From Acidovorax sp. Leaf78 (GTDB lineage Bacteria; Pseudomonadota; Gammaproteobacteria; Burkholderiales; Burkholderiaceae_C), in the NCBI RefSeq assembly GCF_001422735.1, contig NZ_LMLZ01000011.1, positions 1-54,480 of the forward strand: a stretch of DNA of 54,480 nt, written 5' to 3'. The position numbers were made by a program, and so were the translations under genes. This document shows positions 39,820 through 50,425 of this stretch, one piece after another. Under the pieces are notes generated by a model, which saw nothing but the letters and a program-made list of their open reading frames with translations, searched no databases and was not told the DNA's origin. Within the stretch, counting starts at the first letter, position 1. The number at the start of each line of letters is the position of its first letter.

Positions 39820-41445
39820 TCAGGCGTCCTGCTCAGGGCCGGGGACCGAGCTGCTGGAACTGCCGTCGCCCACAGGCTTGCGGCGACGGCGGCGGCGCTT
39901 CTTGGGGGCGGCTGCGCCGTCGGCCGTGAACTCGGCGGCGCCTTCACCGGCATCGGCTGCGTCTGCGTCACCCCCGTCGCGGGGTGCTGCTGCAGAGGAA
40001 GGCGAAGGTGAGGAAGCAGGTGCCGGGCGCGGAACGCGCTTGACCACGGCCTGCTGGGCCTTCTGGCGGGTCTTTTGCTCTTCCTTGGCCTGGTCCATCA
40101 GGTCTTCGCGGCGCTCGTCGTCGGCACCCTGGAAGTCCTGCCACCACTCGGCCAGGGCCTCGTCCACCTCGCCCACATCGGCGCGCAGGCGCAAGAAGTC
40201 GAAGCCCGCGCGGAAGCGCGGCTGGATCACCATGCCGAACGGCGTGCTGCCCACGCGCTTTTCAAAGCGGGGCTGCATGACCCAGATCTCGCGCATGTCG
40301 GCGGCCAGCTTGCCGCGGCCCGACACATCGCCGATGCGCTTGTCGAACACGTCGTCGATGGCGTCCTGCAGCGCAGGCAGCGGGTGCTGGCGCTGGGCCA
40401 GGCGCTCCGTCCAGCTCTTGCGCACGTCTTCCCACAGCACGCAGGCCAGCAGGAAGCTCGGGGCCACGGGCTTGCCTTCGTTCACGCGGCGGTCGGTGTC
40501 CAGCAGCGCGGCCTTCACGAACGGGGTGTCGGCGCGCTCCACCGCCACGTCCAGCAGCGGGTAGATGCCCTTGGCCATGCCCAGCTTGCGCAGTTGCTCC
40601 ACGCTGGCGATCGAGTGGCCCGTCTGCAGCAGCTTGAGCATCTCGTCGAACATGCGGCTTTGCGGCACGTCGGCCAGCAGGGTCTGCGACTCCACCAGGG
40701 GGGCGGCGGTCTTGGTTTCGATGGTGAAGCCCAGGCCGCTGAGCTTGGCCGCAAAACGCACGGCGCGGATGATGCGCACCGGGTCTTCACGGTAGCGCGT
40801 GGCCGGCTCGCCGATCATGCGCAGCGTCTTCTTCTTCGCGTCCTGAATGCCCTTGTGGTAGTCCACCACGATCTGGCTGACCGGGTCGTAGTACATGGCG
40901 TTCACGGTGAAGTCGCGGCGCGTGGCGTCTTCGTCCTGCGGGCCCCAGACGTTGTCGCGCAGCACGCGGCCCGATGCGTCCACGGCATGCTGCATGCCGG
41001 CCAGCGCCGCCTTGGACGTCTTCTCGTTGCCGCTCACCTGCCCTGCAGCGCTGTTGTCCAGGTAGGCGCGGAAGGTGGAGACCTCGATCACCTCATGCTC
41101 ACGGCCCCGGCCATGCACCACGTGCACGATGCGAAAACGCTTGCCGATGATGAACGCACGGCGGAAGAGGCCCTTGACCTGCTCGGGCGTGGCGTTGGTG
41201 GCCACGTCGAAGTCCTTGGGGCGCAGGCCCAGCAGCAGGTCGCGCACTGCGCCGCCCACGATATAGGCCTCGTAGCCGGCCTGCTTGAGCGTGGCCACGA
41301 CCTCGGCAGCCCGGCGGTCCACCAGCTCGGGGTCGATGCCGTGCACCGTGGCGGGCACTTCTTCGCGTTTGCCGAAATGCGGCTTGCCGCCCGAGGTGCC
41401 GGGGGTCGATTTGCCCAGCAGTTTGTCGATGAACTTCTTGATCAT
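39820..41445 (-). CDS. pcnB: Poly(A) polymerase I
   Basis: A 541-residue nucleotidyltransferase that adds 3' poly(A) tails to RNA and promotes its decay. The class II motif is at residues 59-82: 'AYIVGGAVRDLLLG' and 'DFDVATNATPEQV', with the metal-binding D78 and D80. It is followed by 'FIIGKRFRIVHVVHG', 'RRDFTVNAMYYDP' and the RNA-binding domain ('RYREDPVRIIRAVRFAAKL'), which separates PcnB from CCA-adding enzymes. The C-terminal ~90 residues are low-complexity with a strongly basic patch ('PKKRRRRRRKPVG') that could bind RNA. It starts 41 bases after the HAD gene's stop. Confidence 0.96.
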   Translation of the reverse strand: MIKKFIDKLLGKSTPGTSGGKPHFGKREEVPATVHGIDPELVDRRAAEVVATLKQAGYEAYIVGGAVRDLLLGLRPKDFDVATNATPEQVKGLFRRAFIIGKRFRIVHVVHGRGREHEVIEVSTFRAYLDNSAAGQVSGNEKTSKAALAGMQHAVDASGRVLRDNVWGPQDEDATRRDFTVNAMYYDPVSQIVVDYHKGIQDAKKKTLRMIGEPATRYREDPVRIIRAVRFAAKLSGLGFTIETKTAAPLVESQTLLADVPQSRMFDEMLKLLQTGHSIASVEQLRKLGMAKGIYPLLDVAVERADTPFVKAALLDTDRRVNEGKPVAPSFLLACVLWEDVRKSWTERLAQRQHPLPALQDAIDDVFDKRIGDVSGRGKLAADMREIWVMQPRFEKRVGSTPFGMVIQPRFRAGFDFLRLRADVGEVDEALAEWWQDFQGADDERREDLMDQAKEEQKTRQKAQQAVVKRVPRPAPASSPSPSSAAAPRDGGDADAADAGEGAAEFTADGAAAPKKRRRRRRKPVGDGSSSSSVPGPEQDA

Positions 41446-41486
41446 GGGTGCGAGTGAAGCAAAAGGTCTGGCGCAGGGCGCGGGTG

Positions 41487-42212
41487 TCAGGACGCGGAGT
41501 CCTGGCTGGCTTCAGTCTGGGGGAACAGGTCCAGTATGCGCCAGCCGCGCTCCTGGGCCAGCGCGCGCAGGCGCGGGTCGGGGTTGGTGGCCACGGGGTG
41601 GTTCACCTTCTCGAGCAGCGGCACGTCGTTCATGGAGTCGCTGTAGAACGTGCTGTCCACGTCCGCCCAGCCGAGCTGGTGTGCGGCCAGCCACTCCTCC
41701 ATGCGGCGCACCTTGCCTTCGCGCATGGTGGGCACGCCGTCGATCTCGCCGGTGTACCAGCCTGTGAGTGGGTCGAGCGCCAGCTGCACGGCCAGCAGCG
41801 CATCGTCGGCCACGCCCAGCGCATGGGCGATGGGGCGGGTCACGAACTCGTTGGTGGCGGTGACGATCAGCACCGTGTCGCCCGCGGCCTGGTGCTGGCG
41901 GACCAGGTCGCGCGCCTGGGGCTTTATGGCCGGGCCGATCACCTCGCGCATGAACTGCGCATGGGCGGCTGCCGAGGCCTCGGGCCCGCGCAGGCGCACG
42001 GCCTCGGTCGCAAAGCGCACGTAGTCGTGCACATTGAGCGTGCCGGCCTGGTAGTGGGCATAGAACTCGCCGTTGCGCCGCGCGAACTCCACTGGGTCGT
42101 TCCAGCCGATGCGGATGGTGAACTCGCCCCACTCGTAGTCGGAGTCGAGCGGGAGCAGCGTGTGGTCGAGGTCGAACAGCGCAAGCCGCAGGGGGCGGGT
42201 GTCAGAGGTCAT
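41487..42212 (-). CDS. HAD-family (IB) phosphatase
   Basis: A 241-residue haloacid-dehalogenase-type phosphatase of the SerB-like IB group. The nucleophile motif is 'LALFDLDHTLLPLDSD' (D14 and D16), the second motif 'VLIVTATNEFVTRPIA', and the third includes 'STFYSDSMNDVPLLEKV' with the acidic pair. A helical cap lies between motifs one and two. Similar proteins in this position are annotated as phosphoserine phosphatase-like or histidinol-phosphatase; the sequence does not decide. It begins 33 bases after hda and is in one run with pcnB and folK. Confidence 0.92.
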   Translation of the reverse strand: MTSDTRPLRLALFDLDHTLLPLDSDYEWGEFTIRIGWNDPVEFARRNGEFYAHYQAGTLNVHDYVRFATEAVRLRGPEASAAAHAQFMREVIGPAIKPQARDLVRQHQAAGDTVLIVTATNEFVTRPIAHALGVADDALLAVQLALDPLTGWYTGEIDGVPTMREGKVRRMEEWLAAHQLGWADVDSTFYSDSMNDVPLLEKVNHPVATNPDPRLRALAQERGWRILDLFPQTEASQDSAS

Positions 42213-42245
42213 TCAGGTTCACAAAGGGCAAGGAAGGACGCGTCA

Positions 42246-42947
42246 TCATTCCGATTCGAGCATCGTTTTGAGCAGGGGGATGGTGATGGCCCGCTGCGTG
42301 CGCAGCGCAAACGCATCGAGCTGGTCGAGCAGCAGCATCAGGCTGCCCAGGTCGCGCGAGAAGCGGTTGAGCATGTAATCCATCACATCGTCGCCCAGGA
42401 ACACGCCGCGGGCGTCGGCCTCCTGGCGCAGCACCGAGCGCCGCTCGGACTCGCCCAGCAGCTGCAGCTGGAACACATGGCCCCAGCCCAGGCGGCTGCG
42501 CAGGTCGTCGCGCAGGGGCAGGTCGGCCGGAGGCAGGTTACCGGCGGCCAGCACCCAGCGCTGGCTGCCGCTGGCCGGGCTGATGGCGTTGACGAACCAG
42601 TTGAACGCCGCGGCCTGCTGAGCGGTGTCATACAGATGCACGTCGTCCATGACGATGGCAGCCCAGTCTTCGTTGAAGTCCGGCGGCTCGGCCACCGACG
42701 GGTCGAGCCAGCCGACGCTGGCGCCCTGCTCCCGCAGGGACTGGCGCACCGCCTTGAGCAGGTGGGTCTTGCCGCTGCCGGGCTCGCCCCACAGGTAGGT
42801 GGGCACCGGCGACCGCGTGGCCAGGCTGCTGCCGTCGCCGGCGGCCAGGCGCAGGTGCTGCAGCGCGGCCTCGTTGGGGCCGGCAAAGAAACGGGCCAGG
42901 GTGGGCCCCGTGGCCAGGCCGATGTCCAGCGCCAGCTGCTTCATCAT
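42246..42947 (-). CDS. hda: DnaA regulatory inactivator Hda
   Basis: A 233-residue DnaA-like AAA+ protein that, bound to the sliding clamp, stimulates ATP hydrolysis by DnaA after initiation. The clamp-binding motif is at the N terminus ('MKQLALDIG'), Walker A 'GEPGSGKT' is at 54-61, Walker B 'AIVMDDVH' has D101/D102, and sensor/box VII-like blocks follow ('RDDLRSRLGWGHVFQLQ', 'NRFSRDLGSLMLLLDQLD'). No DNA-binding domain IV is present, which separates it from DnaA. The upstream frame to 43367 is a shadow; ATG at 42945-42947 fits the clamp motif. Confidence 0.95.
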   Translation of the reverse strand: MMKQLALDIGLATGPTLARFFAGPNEAALQHLRLAAGDGSSLATRSPVPTYLWGEPGSGKTHLLKAVRQSLREQGASVGWLDPSVAEPPDFNEDWAAIVMDDVHLYDTAQQAAAFNWFVNAISPASGSQRWVLAAGNLPPADLPLRDDLRSRLGWGHVFQLQLLGESERRSVLRQEADARGVFLGDDVMDYMLNRFSRDLGSLMLLLDQLDAFALRTQRAITIPLLKTMLESE

Positions 42948-43317
42948 GCGCGGCACCCCCGCGGCCGGGCCAGGCCAGCGGTGGCGGGTGCAGGAGCGGC
43001 GAACAGGAGTGGGATCGGCAGCGGCATCACAGGTGAATTGGAAGGTGCCTGACCATAGAGCAGCTGAGCAACTACGGCGGGCACCGCGGACAAGAGGCTG
43101 GGGCGCGGGGTCGCCCCGGGCCGGCCTCGCAGGGACGGGTGGCGACAGTGAGCGGGATTTTAGACTGCCGCCAACCGGCTTCGGGCGGCCGCCATCGTTC
43201 CGGGTCCGGACGGCGGCCCCGGAGGCCTCGTGCGCCCCGCCCTGGGCAGCCTGCCGATGATGCAAAAGCCCCGGCTGGTGGCCACGGGCCCCCTCTTTCG
43301 GCGGGTTCGCGCCGCCT
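42948..43317. other. Junction between the xylose operon and hda
   Basis: A GC-rich gap of 370 bases with no gene. It contains the hda promoter region and, on the left of the xylose operon's end, a candidate terminator at 43264-43293. In related genomes the AI-2E/PerM gene is expected immediately upstream of hda; no trace of it is seen here. Confidence 0.5.
43264..43293 (-). terminator. Candidate terminator of the xylose operon
   Basis: On the minus strand a GGGGGCCCGTGG / CCACCAGCCGGGGC imperfect stem is followed by TTTT (43264-43267). It lies about 25 bases after the stop codon of the last operon gene. Confidence 0.4.
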
Positions 43318-44322
43318 TCAGGCGACCGCTTCCCACCGCCCGCTGCGCTCGGACTGCCAGAGCGCATCGATCACCCGCGCCTGGGCGACTGCGTCGTCGA
43401 TGCCCTGGGCCTGCGGGGCCGCACCCTCGCGCACCCGGCGGGAGAAGGCCTCCACCTGCAGCTGGTACTGGTCGCAGGCTGGCAGGGTCTCGGTGGTGAT
43501 GCTGCTGCCGTCCAGCAGGCCGCCCTCGTCCAGCGCCAGGCGCATCTCACCGCCGCGCACTGCGTTGAAGGGGATGAAGATCTCGATGCGCCCCCGGCTA
43601 CCCACCACCTGCACCCGCTGGTAGCGCACGCTCTGCGTCGACACGGTGAAGCTGGCCTGCCGGCCCGCGCCGAAATCCAGCAGCGCACTGGTCAGCCGGT
43701 CGGTCCCCAGCGCCGGGTCGCGGTCCACCAGGGCGACGGCGCGCTGCGGCTCCGTTTCGAACAGGTAGCGACCGGCCAGCACCGCGTAGCAGCCGATGTC
43801 GTACAGCGCCCCGCCGCCAATGCCGGGCTGGTTGCGGATGTTGTGCGGGTCGTCGTTGAAATACGAGAAGAACATCTGCACCGCCTGCGGCGTGCCGATG
43901 CGCCCGCTGCGCACCAGCTCGCGCGCGCGGTGCCACTGCGGGTGGTGGCGCACCATGAAGGCCTCTTCGATGTGCACCTGGCCTGCGGCGGCGCGCAGGG
44001 TGCCGGCCTCGGCCGCGCTCAGCGCCACAGGCTTCTCGCACAGCACATGTTTGCCGGCGGCCGCGGCCTGCAGGGTCAGCGGCACATGCAGGTGGTTGGG
44101 CAGCGGGTTGTAGATGGCCTCGATGGCCGGGTCGGCCAGCAGCTCCTCGTAGCTGCCATAGGCCTGGGCGATGCCCAGTTGCTGCGCCGCCTGCCGGGCC
44201 GCTGGCAGCGTGCGCGAGGCGATGCCGCGCAACTCCACGAGCGGGCTCGCCCGCAGGGCCGGAATCACGTGCTGCATGCCGATCCTGGCCGTGCTCAGCA
44301 CGCCCCACACCACAGGTTTCAT
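43318..44322 (-). CDS. Gfo/Idh/MocA-family sugar dehydrogenase
   Basis: A 334-residue NAD(P)-dependent oxidoreductase. The N-terminal Rossmann part has 'VVWGVLSTARIGMQHVIPAL', 'YGSYEELLADPAIEAIYNPL' and 'GKHVLCEKPVALSAAEA', with the Lys of the 'EKP' motif. The C-terminal domain contains 'IGGGALYDIGCYAVLAGRYL', a pattern seen in the branch with dimeric dihydrodiol dehydrogenase and NADP-dependent D-xylose 1-dehydrogenases. It is the last gene of the xylose operon, 23 bases after xylA, so a role in xylose or a related pentose is likely; oxidation of xylose to xylonolactone is the most attractive guess. ATG at 44320-44322 is used; the ribosome-binding site is weak. Confidence 0.87.
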   Translation of the reverse strand: MKPVVWGVLSTARIGMQHVIPALRASPLVELRGIASRTLPAARQAAQQLGIAQAYGSYEELLADPAIEAIYNPLPNHLHVPLTLQAAAAGKHVLCEKPVALSAAEAGTLRAAAGQVHIEEAFMVRHHPQWHRARELVRSGRIGTPQAVQMFFSYFNDDPHNIRNQPGIGGGALYDIGCYAVLAGRYLFETEPQRAVALVDRDPALGTDRLTSALLDFGAGRQASFTVSTQSVRYQRVQVVGSRGRIEIFIPFNAVRGGEMRLALDEGGLLDGSSITTETLPACDQYQLQVEAFSRRVREGAAPQAQGIDDAVAQARVIDALWQSERSGRWEAVA

Positions 44323-44345
44323 ACCAAGCTTTCGGTTCGTTGTTG

Positions 44346-45662
44346 TCAAAGATAGCTGTTGAGCAAGTTCTCCAGCAGCTCCTGCCGGCCCGACACCGGC
44401 CGCGTGTCCTGGTTGCGCTCCAGGGCGCGGTCGGCCACCTCGGCCAGTCCCAGTCGGCCGGCCAGCAGGTCCTGGCCGAAGGCTGCGTTCCAGCCAGCAT
44501 AGCGGGCATCGACGTGGCGGGCCAGGCGGCCGTCGGTGACCATCTTCTCGGCGATCAGCAGCGCCCGGGCCGCGACGTCCATGCCGCCGATGTGGCCGTG
44601 GAACATGTCCTCGGCATCCAGCGACTGTCGCCGCACTTTGGCGTCGAAGTTGAGGCCCCCGGTGGTGAAGCCGCCGGCCTGCAGGATCAGGTACAGGGCC
44701 AGCGCGGTCTCGGGGATGTTGTTGGGGAATTGGTCGGTGTCCCAGCCGCACTGCATGTCGCCGCGGTTCATGTCGATGGAGCCGAAGATGCCCAGGTCGA
44801 TGGCCGTGGCGATCTCGTGCTCGAAGCTGTGCCCCGACAGCGTGGCGTGGTTGGCCTCGATGTTGACCTTGATCTCCTTGTCCAGGCCGTAGCGGGCCAG
44901 AAACCCGTAGACCGTGGCGGTGTCGAAGTCGTACTGGTGCTTGGAGGGCTCGCGCGGCTTGGGCTCGATCAGGATGGTGCCGGTGAAGCCGATCTTGTGC
45001 TTGTACTCCACCACCATGTTCAAGAAGCGCCCCATCTGGTCCAGCTCGTGGCCCACGCGGGTGTTGAGCAGGGTTTCATACCCCTCGCGGCCGCCCCACA
45101 GCACGTAGTTCTCTCCGCCAAGCTTGAGCGTCGCGTCCATCGCCTCCCTCACCTGCAAAGCGGCCAGCGCAAAGATGTCGGGGTCCGGGTTGGTGGAGGC
45201 GCCCGACATGAAGCGCCGGTGGCTGAAGAGATTGGCCGTGCCCCACAGCAGCTTCACGCCCGTCTGGGCCTGCTTGGCCTGCAGCACGTCCACCATCTCG
45301 TGCAGGTACCTCACGCTCTCGCGGGGGGTGCTGCCCTCGGGCGCCACGTCGCGGTCGTGAAAGCAGTAGTACGGCGCGCCCAGCCGGGCGAAGAAGTCGA
45401 ACGCCGCGTCGGCCTTCAGCCGCGCCGCGGCCATGGGGTCGGCCACCTGCTGCCACGGGCGCTCGAAGGTGCCGTCGTAGCCGAAGGGGTCGAAGCCGTT
45501 CCAGCAGAAGCTGTGCCAGTAGCACACGGCAAAACGCAGGTGGTCTTGCATGCGCTTGCCCAGCACCAGGCGGTCTTTGTCGTACCACTTGAAGGCCAGC
45601 GGGTTGGTGGAATCGGGGCCTTCGTAGGCGATGGGGGAAATGTCGGAGAAGTAGGTGCTCAT
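44346..45662 (-). CDS. xylA: Xylose isomerase
   Basis: A 438-residue class II xylose isomerase that converts D-xylose to D-xylulose with two divalent metal ions. Signatures are '[19 protein letters not shown]', '[13 protein letters not shown]' (catalytic His), '[16 protein letters not shown]', '[19 protein letters not shown]', '[19 protein letters not shown]' and '[17 protein letters not shown]', with metal-binding acidic residues in the last four. ATG at 45660-45662 gives the usual start '[15 protein letters not shown]'; the upstream Ser/Pro-rich frame to 45725 is coded by a short direct repeat and is unlikely to be translated. It lies 62 bases after xylB. Confidence 0.97.
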   Translation of the reverse strand: MSTYFSDISPIAYEGPDSTNPLAFKWYDKDRLVLGKRMQDHLRFAVCYWHSFCWNGFDPFGYDGTFERPWQQVADPMAAARLKADAAFDFFARLGAPYYCFHDRDVAPEGSTPRESVRYLHEMVDVLQAKQAQTGVKLLWGTANLFSHRRFMSGASTNPDPDIFALAALQVREAMDATLKLGGENYVLWGGREGYETLLNTRVGHELDQMGRFLNMVVEYKHKIGFTGTILIEPKPREPSKHQYDFDTATVYGFLARYGLDKEIKVNIEANHATLSGHSFEHEIATAIDLGIFGSIDMNRGDMQCGWDTDQFPNNIPETALALYLILQAGGFTTGGLNFDAKVRRQSLDAEDMFHGHIGGMDVAARALLIAEKMVTDGRLARHVDARYAGWNAAFGQDLLAGRLGLAEVADRALERNQDTRPVSGRQELLENLLNSYL

Positions 45663-45724
45663 GGTTTTCTCGGCTAAGGACGGAACATGGCTCGGGACAG
45701 GGCTCAGGACGGGGCTCGGGGACA

Positions 45725-47173
45725 TCAGGGCCTGCGGTACAGGCGGCGAAACAAGGCATGGCGCGGCGCCAGCAAGGCGCGCTCGGCAGGGTCAGGCAGG
45801 TAGACGGTGTCGATGGGCGGCGGCAGGCACGCCCACTCCAGGGGAATGCCGACGCTCAGTGCGCCCAGGCGCGCGGCCCCCAGAGCGCCGCCCACGGCCG
45901 ATCCGCCGTGGGTCACGATCTCCACGTTCAGCGCGCTGGCCAGCATCTGCGCCCAGAAGGCGCTGCGGGCGCCACCGCCCACCAGCGACAGGCGCGACAC
46001 CTCGCTGCCCGCGGCATGCAAGGCAGCCAAGCCATCGAGCAGGCCAAAGCTCACGCCTTCCATCACCGCATAGCCCAGGCGTGCGGCGTCGGTGTCCATG
46101 TCCAGCCCGTGGAAGCTGCCGCGCACCCGGGCGTCGTTGTGGGGCGTGCGTTCGCCGCTGAGGTAGGGCAGAAACACCGGCGCTGCCTCGCGGTCGTGGG
46201 CGCTCAGCGCTGCGGCGCGTGCGGCCACCTCGCCCGCGTCTGCAGCGCCCAGCAGGTCGGCCACCCACTGCAGCGCGCTGGCGGCGGCCAGCATCACGCT
46301 CATCTGGTGCCAGCGGCCCGGCACCGCGTGGCAGAACGCGTGCGTGGCACTGGTGGCATTGGGCTGGTACTGCGGCGTGACCACAAACAGCACGCCGCTG
46401 GTGCCCAGCGACAGGAACCCCTGCCCGGGCTGCACCGCCCCCATGCCCAAGGCGCTGGCGGCGTTGTCGCCCGCGCCACCGGCCACCACGGTGCCGGGCC
46501 GCAGGCCCAGCGATTGCGCCACATCGGTCCGCAGGCGCCCGCTCATTGCGCTGCCCTCCACCAGGCGCGGCATCTGCCGGCGCGCCAGGCCCGTCAGCGC
46601 CAGCAGTTCATCCGACCAGTCGCGGCGCTGCACATCGAGCCACAGGGTGCCGCTCGCGTCCGACAGGTCGCTCACATGCTCGCCGGTCAGCATCAGGCGC
46701 ACATGGTCCTTGGGCAGAAGCACCTTGGCGATCTGCCGGAACACCGCGGGCTCGTGGCGCGCTACCCAGCGCAGCTTGGGGGCTGTAAAACCGGGCATGG
46801 CCAGGCTGCCGGCCAGGCCGCTCAGCGCCGGCAGCTCGCGCATCATCTCCGCGCACTCCTCGGCGCTGCGCGTGTCGTTCCAGAGGATGGCGGGGCGCAG
46901 CACGCGGTCGTGTGCATCGAGCAGCACCGCGCCATGCATCTGGCCCGACAGGCCGATGGCCTCGGTGGCTGCGTACTCCTCGGGGTGCACGGCCCGCAGG
47001 CTGGCCAGGGCGTGCTGCGTGGCCGACCACCAGTCGGCCGGGTCCTGCTCGCTGTGGCCGGGGTGGGGGCGCGACACCGACAGGGGCGCACCGGCGGCAC
47101 CCAGCACCTGCTGGTCCGGGCCGAGCAACAAAGCCTTCACTTCCGAGGTGCCGATGTCGATGCCGATGTACAT
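45725..47173 (-). CDS. xylB: Xylulokinase
   Basis: A 482-residue FGGY-family kinase that phosphorylates D-xylulose to D-xylulose 5-phosphate. Motifs are the phosphate-1 loop '[16 protein letters not shown]', '[15 protein letters not shown]', the substrate-binding '[13 protein letters not shown]' and '[11 protein letters not shown]', '[16 protein letters not shown]' and the adenosine motif '[17 protein letters not shown]'. Length is normal for XylB. It starts 15 bases after the ROK regulator gene. A short CTCGGGACAGGG-type direct repeat lies between it and xylA. Confidence 0.96.
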   Translation of the reverse strand: MYIGIDIGTSEVKALLLGPDQQVLGAAGAPLSVSRPHPGHSEQDPADWWSATQHALASLRAVHPEEYAATEAIGLSGQMHGAVLLDAHDRVLRPAILWNDTRSAEECAEMMRELPALSGLAGSLAMPGFTAPKLRWVARHEPAVFRQIAKVLLPKDHVRLMLTGEHVSDLSDASGTLWLDVQRRDWSDELLALTGLARRQMPRLVEGSAMSGRLRTDVAQSLGLRPGTVVAGGAGDNAASALGMGAVQPGQGFLSLGTSGVLFVVTPQYQPNATSATHAFCHAVPGRWHQMSVMLAAASALQWVADLLGAADAGEVAARAAALSAHDREAAPVFLPYLSGERTPHNDARVRGSFHGLDMDTDAARLGYAVMEGVSFGLLDGLAALHAAGSEVSRLSLVGGGARSAFWAQMLASALNVEIVTHGGSAVGGALGAARLGALSVGIPLEWACLPPPIDTVYLPDPAERALLAPRHALFRRLYRRP

Positions 47174-47188
47174 GGTGGATGGCTGCGT

Positions 47189-48376
47189 TCAGTGGAGATG
47201 GGCGGGCGGTGTGGCGCCTGCCGGTGGTGGGGCCAGGGCCTGCTGATCGGCCCCCGCCGCGGCGACTGCCGGTGCGTGCATGGGCCGCAGCTCGTGGTGC
47301 AGCACCAGCGCGGCCGCGCCCACGGCCGAGGCCAGCAGGCCGTAGCGGGCTGCGCGCACGGCGGGCGCCGCCACGCCCGCGCTGGCGGCGTAGGCATCGA
47401 GCGTGTCGCGGGCCTGCTGCACGATGCTGGGGTGCCGCTCGCACGAGGGCCCACCCACCACCAGGGCGCCGGGGTTGAAGGTGGTCCAGAGGTTCTGCAG
47501 CACCACGCCCAGGAACACGCCGCCGCGCGCGGGGTCGCTCTGGCGCTCGAGCGCCCGGGCCCCGAAGAAGGTCTCGGCACACCCCCTGCGCCCGCAGGAG
47601 CACGGCGGCCCGTCGATCTGCAAAATGCTGTGGCCGATTTCTCCGGCCATGCCCTGCAGCCCGGTGAACAGCCGGTCGTTGAGCACGATGCCCGCCCCCA
47701 CGCCCACGCCGCAGGTCACGAAGATCAGTGAGTCCGTCGCCTCACCATCTGCAAACTCGTACTCGCTGAGCGCGGCGGTGTCCGCCTCGTTCTGCACATG
47801 CACCGCCACCGCCGGGCTGCCCGCGTCGGCCAGTGCGCGTGTGATCAGCGGCAAAAAGGCCACGTCGCGCCAGCCCAGGTTGGGTGCAAAGCGGATGGTG
47901 CCGGTGGCCTCGTCGAATGCACCGGGCACGCCGATGCCCACGCCCGACACCGTGACCGGCCTGGCCGCCAGTTCGGCCTGCGTGCGCACCACCTGCGCCG
48001 CCACCTGGCGGCACACAGCGGCAGGGTCGCGGTCGGCCAGGGGGGCCTCGGCCGCGCACAGCACCTCGCCGGTGACCGATACGCCCACCACCCGCAGCGA
48101 CTCGACGCCGATCTCCACCCCCACCATGGCGCGGCGGCTGCCGTCCAGGCGCAGCGGTGTGGACGGGCGGCCCATGCCCTGCGCGGCGGCCAGCCCGGTC
48201 TCGGCGAGCCAGCCTTCGTCGATCAGCTCCCGCACCAGCAGGCTCACGGTGGATTTGGTCAGGCCGCTCTCGCCGGCCAGTTGGGCGCGCGAGAGGCTGC
48301 CGCGCTGGCGCAGCAGCCGCAGCAGCACGCTGCGGTTGATGCGTTTGACAAGTTGCTGGTCGCCGGTGGTCTTCAT
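47189..48376 (-). CDS. xylR: ROK-family xylose repressor (XylR type)
   Basis: A 395-residue ROK regulator with an N-terminal winged helix-turn-helix (residues 8-65; '[19 protein letters not shown]', '[19 protein letters not shown]') and a sugar-kinase-like domain ('[18 protein letters not shown]', '[18 protein letters not shown]' and the zinc site '[12 protein letters not shown]'). Such proteins repress xylose genes and are released by xylose. The E. coli XylR, by contrast, is an AraC-type activator. It is encoded inside the operon, overlapping xylG by four bases and 15 bases before xylB, so it would be autoregulated. The C-terminal ~40 residues are an Ala/Pro-rich extension. Confidence 0.92.
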   Translation of the reverse strand: MKTTGDQQLVKRINRSVLLRLLRQRGSLSRAQLAGESGLTKSTVSLLVRELIDEGWLAETGLAAAQGMGRPSTPLRLDGSRRAMVGVEIGVESLRVVGVSVTGEVLCAAEAPLADRDPAAVCRQVAAQVVRTQAELAARPVTVSGVGIGVPGAFDEATGTIRFAPNLGWRDVAFLPLITRALADAGSPAVAVHVQNEADTAALSEYEFADGEATDSLIFVTCGVGVGAGIVLNDRLFTGLQGMAGEIGHSILQIDGPPCSCGRRGCAETFFGARALERQSDPARGGVFLGVVLQNLWTTFNPGALVVGGPSCERHPSIVQQARDTLDAYAASAGVAAPAVRAARYGLLASAVGAAALVLHHELRPMHAPAVAAAGADQQALAPPPAGATPPAHLH

Positions 48377-49167
48377 GCGGGTGTGGGGGTCGGCGCAGGC
48401 TCGCCAAGGCGGTGGGTCTGCGCTTTTCCTTCGGGTTGTTTGCCTGCGATGATCATGCCCAGAACTTCGTCCTCGGTGACATCGGCCGTGCGGTAGGCGC
48501 CCACCATGCGCCCGTTCTTCATCACCGCCAGGCGGTCGCTGAGCCCGAACACATCGGGCATGTCGTGGGTGATGAGGAAGATGCCCACGCCGTCGGCCTT
48601 GAGCTGGCGCACCAGGCGGCCCACCATGGCGGTCTCCTCGGGGCCCAGCGCGGCGGTGGGCTCGTCCATGATCAGGATGCGGGCGTTGAAGTAGATGGCG
48701 CGCGAGATGGCCACCACCTGGCGCTGCCCGCCCGACAGGCGCCGCACCGGCGTGCGCACGTTGCGGAAGTTCTTGTTCAGGCGCTCGAAGACCTTGCGGG
48801 CTTCGGCGTCCATGCGGTGGTCGTCCAGCGTGTTCCAGCGGGTGAGCAGCTCGCGGCCCAAAAACAGGTTGGCCACCGCGTCCAGGTTGTCGGCGAGCGC
48901 CAGCGTCTGGTAGATGGATTCGATGCCCAGCCGCTGCGCGTCGGCCGGCGTGCGGATGTGGGCGCTCTGCCCCTGCACCAGCACCTCGCCGCTGTCGATG
49001 GGGTAGGCGCCGGCCAGCATCTTCATCAGCGTGGACTTGCCCGCGCCGTTGTGCCCCAGCAGGGCCACCACCTCGCCCGGGTAAAGGTTGAGGCTGACGT
49101 CGTCCACCGCCCGCACACCGCCGAACGACTTGCGGATGCCGCGCATCTCCACCAGCGGCGCGTTCAT
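48373..49167 (-). CDS. xylG: Sugar ABC transporter ATPase, single-domain XylG
   Basis: A 264-residue ABC ATPase. Walker A 'GHNGAGKST' is at 38-46, the Q-loop Gln at 87, the signature 'LSGGQRQ' at 144-150, Walker B '[13 protein letters not shown]' from 164 and the switch His at 201 ('LITHDMPD'). E. coli XylG has two ABC domains in about 510 residues; this one has a single domain, as in FrcA-type sugar importers, so it must dimerise. It overlaps xylH upstream (ATGA) and xylR downstream by four bases each. Confidence 0.93.
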   Translation of the reverse strand: MNAPLVEMRGIRKSFGGVRAVDDVSLNLYPGEVVALLGHNGAGKSTLMKMLAGAYPIDSGEVLVQGQSAHIRTPADAQRLGIESIYQTLALADNLDAVANLFLGRELLTRWNTLDDHRMDAEARKVFERLNKNFRNVRTPVRRLSGGQRQVVAISRAIYFNARILIMDEPTAALGPEETAMVGRLVRQLKADGVGIFLITHDMPDVFGLSDRLAVMKNGRMVGAYRTADVTEDEVLGMIIAGKQPEGKAQTHRLGEPAPTPTPA

Positions 49168-50354
49168 GCGGTGTCTCCGGTCAGGCGGCGGTACACCACG
49201 TCGAACACCACGGCCGCGATCAGTACCTGCCCGATGATCACGTAGCGCAGGCCGATCGAGATGTCGAGCAGCAAGAGCCCGCTGTCGATGCTCTGCATGA
49301 TCAGTGCCCCCAGCACCGACCCCAGGATGGAGCCGCTACCGCCCGCCAGCGCGGTGCCGCCGATGACGGCTGCCGCGATCACGAACAGCTCCATGCCGGT
49401 GCCCAGCGAATTGGTGCCGGCGTTGAGCCGCGCAATCGAGACCATGGCTGCAATCGTGATGAGCACGCCCATCAGCGCAAACAGCATCAGCGTGACGCGC
49501 CGCACCGGAATGCCGACCAGCGCCGCGGCCTCCGGGTTGCCGCCGATGGCGAACACGTAGCGCCCAAAGCGCGTGCGCCGCACGATGAACGACAGCACCA
49601 CCGCCACGCCGCCCCAGATGATCACAGGGATGGGCACGCCCTGCGGCGCATCCTTGGTAGGTATCTGGTACGCGTTCATCGTGGCGACAAAGCCCACGGC
49701 GATCACCGCTGGCACGGCTGCCACCAGCGCATCGAGCCACAGCGCCGGGTTGGGCACGCCGTACGAAGCCTTGGCCCGGCGCCGCAGCCAGGTCTTCAGG
49801 CCCAGCGCCACCACCAGCACCACGGCCAGCACCCAGCTGGCCTGCACGCCGATGGCACCATCGAAGCCGCCGCCCAGGCGCTGAAAGAAGCTGTCGCTGA
49901 CCGGCTGGGTCTTGCCGTCGGCCACCATGAAGGCCGCGCCGCGAAACGACATCAGCCCGCCCAGAGTGACCACGAACGATGGCACCCCCAGCATCGCCGT
50001 GAGCGCGCCCTGGTAGAGCGACACACCGATCGCCACCGCCAGCCCGGCCAGCGACGCCGCCACCCAGTGCCAGCCGGCGGTGTACATCAGCGTGGCGATC
50101 AGAACGCCGACGAAACCCATCACAGAGCCCACCGACAGATCGATGTGGCGCGCCACGATCACCAGCACCACCACCGTGGCCACGATGCCGACCACGGCCG
50201 TCTGCTGGGCGATGTTGTAGAGGTTCTCGGGCGACAGGAACAGGCCGCCCGAGAGGATGTTGAACACGACGGCGGTGACCACCAGGACGGCGCCCATCAG
50301 CACCAGCCGCCAGTCGATGGCCAGCTGCCTGAGGGCATGGGGAACAGGACTCAC
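49164..50354 (-). CDS. xylH: Sugar ABC transporter permease (XylH)
   Basis: A 396-residue inner-membrane permease of the CUT2 family with about ten membrane segments. Recognisable parts are '[19 protein letters not shown]', '[20 protein letters not shown]', '[18 protein letters not shown]' (the conserved IDLSVG motif), '[20 protein letters not shown]' and '[20 protein letters not shown]' (the EAA-like loop that contacts the ATPase). The frame begins at 50465, but GTG at 50352-50354 has GGAG seven bases upstream and fits the length of XylH, so it is preferred. It is 143 bases after xylF, with a strong hairpin in between. Confidence 0.92.
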   Translation of the reverse strand: MSPVPHALRQLAIDWRLVLMGAVLVVTAVVFNILSGGLFLSPENLYNIAQQTAVVGIVATVVVLVIVARHIDLSVGSVMGFVGVLIATLMYTAGWHWVAASLAGLAVAIGVSLYQGALTAMLGVPSFVVTLGGLMSFRGAAFMVADGKTQPVSDSFFQRLGGGFDGAIGVQASWVLAVVLVVALGLKTWLRRRAKASYGVPNPALWLDALVAAVPAVIAVGFVATMNAYQIPTKDAPQGVPIPVIIWGGVAVVLSFIVRRTRFGRYVFAIGGNPEAAALVGIPVRRVTLMLFALMGVLITIAAMVSIARLNAGTNSLGTGMELFVIAAAVIGGTALAGGSGSILGSVLGALIMQSIDSGLLLLDISIGLRYVIIGQVLIAAVVFDVVYRRLTGDTA

Positions 50355-50425
50355 AAGCGCACTCCGCCAAAATTGTTCGTGAAGGGACCGGGCGCAGGCC
50401 AGCCCGCCGCGCGCGGCAGGGCCCC

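Noticed and set aside
39746..39971. N-terminal extension of folK
   Set aside because: The open frame overlaps the end of pcnB in another phase and is Pro/Ala-rich; family members start near the 'YIGLGANLG' motif.
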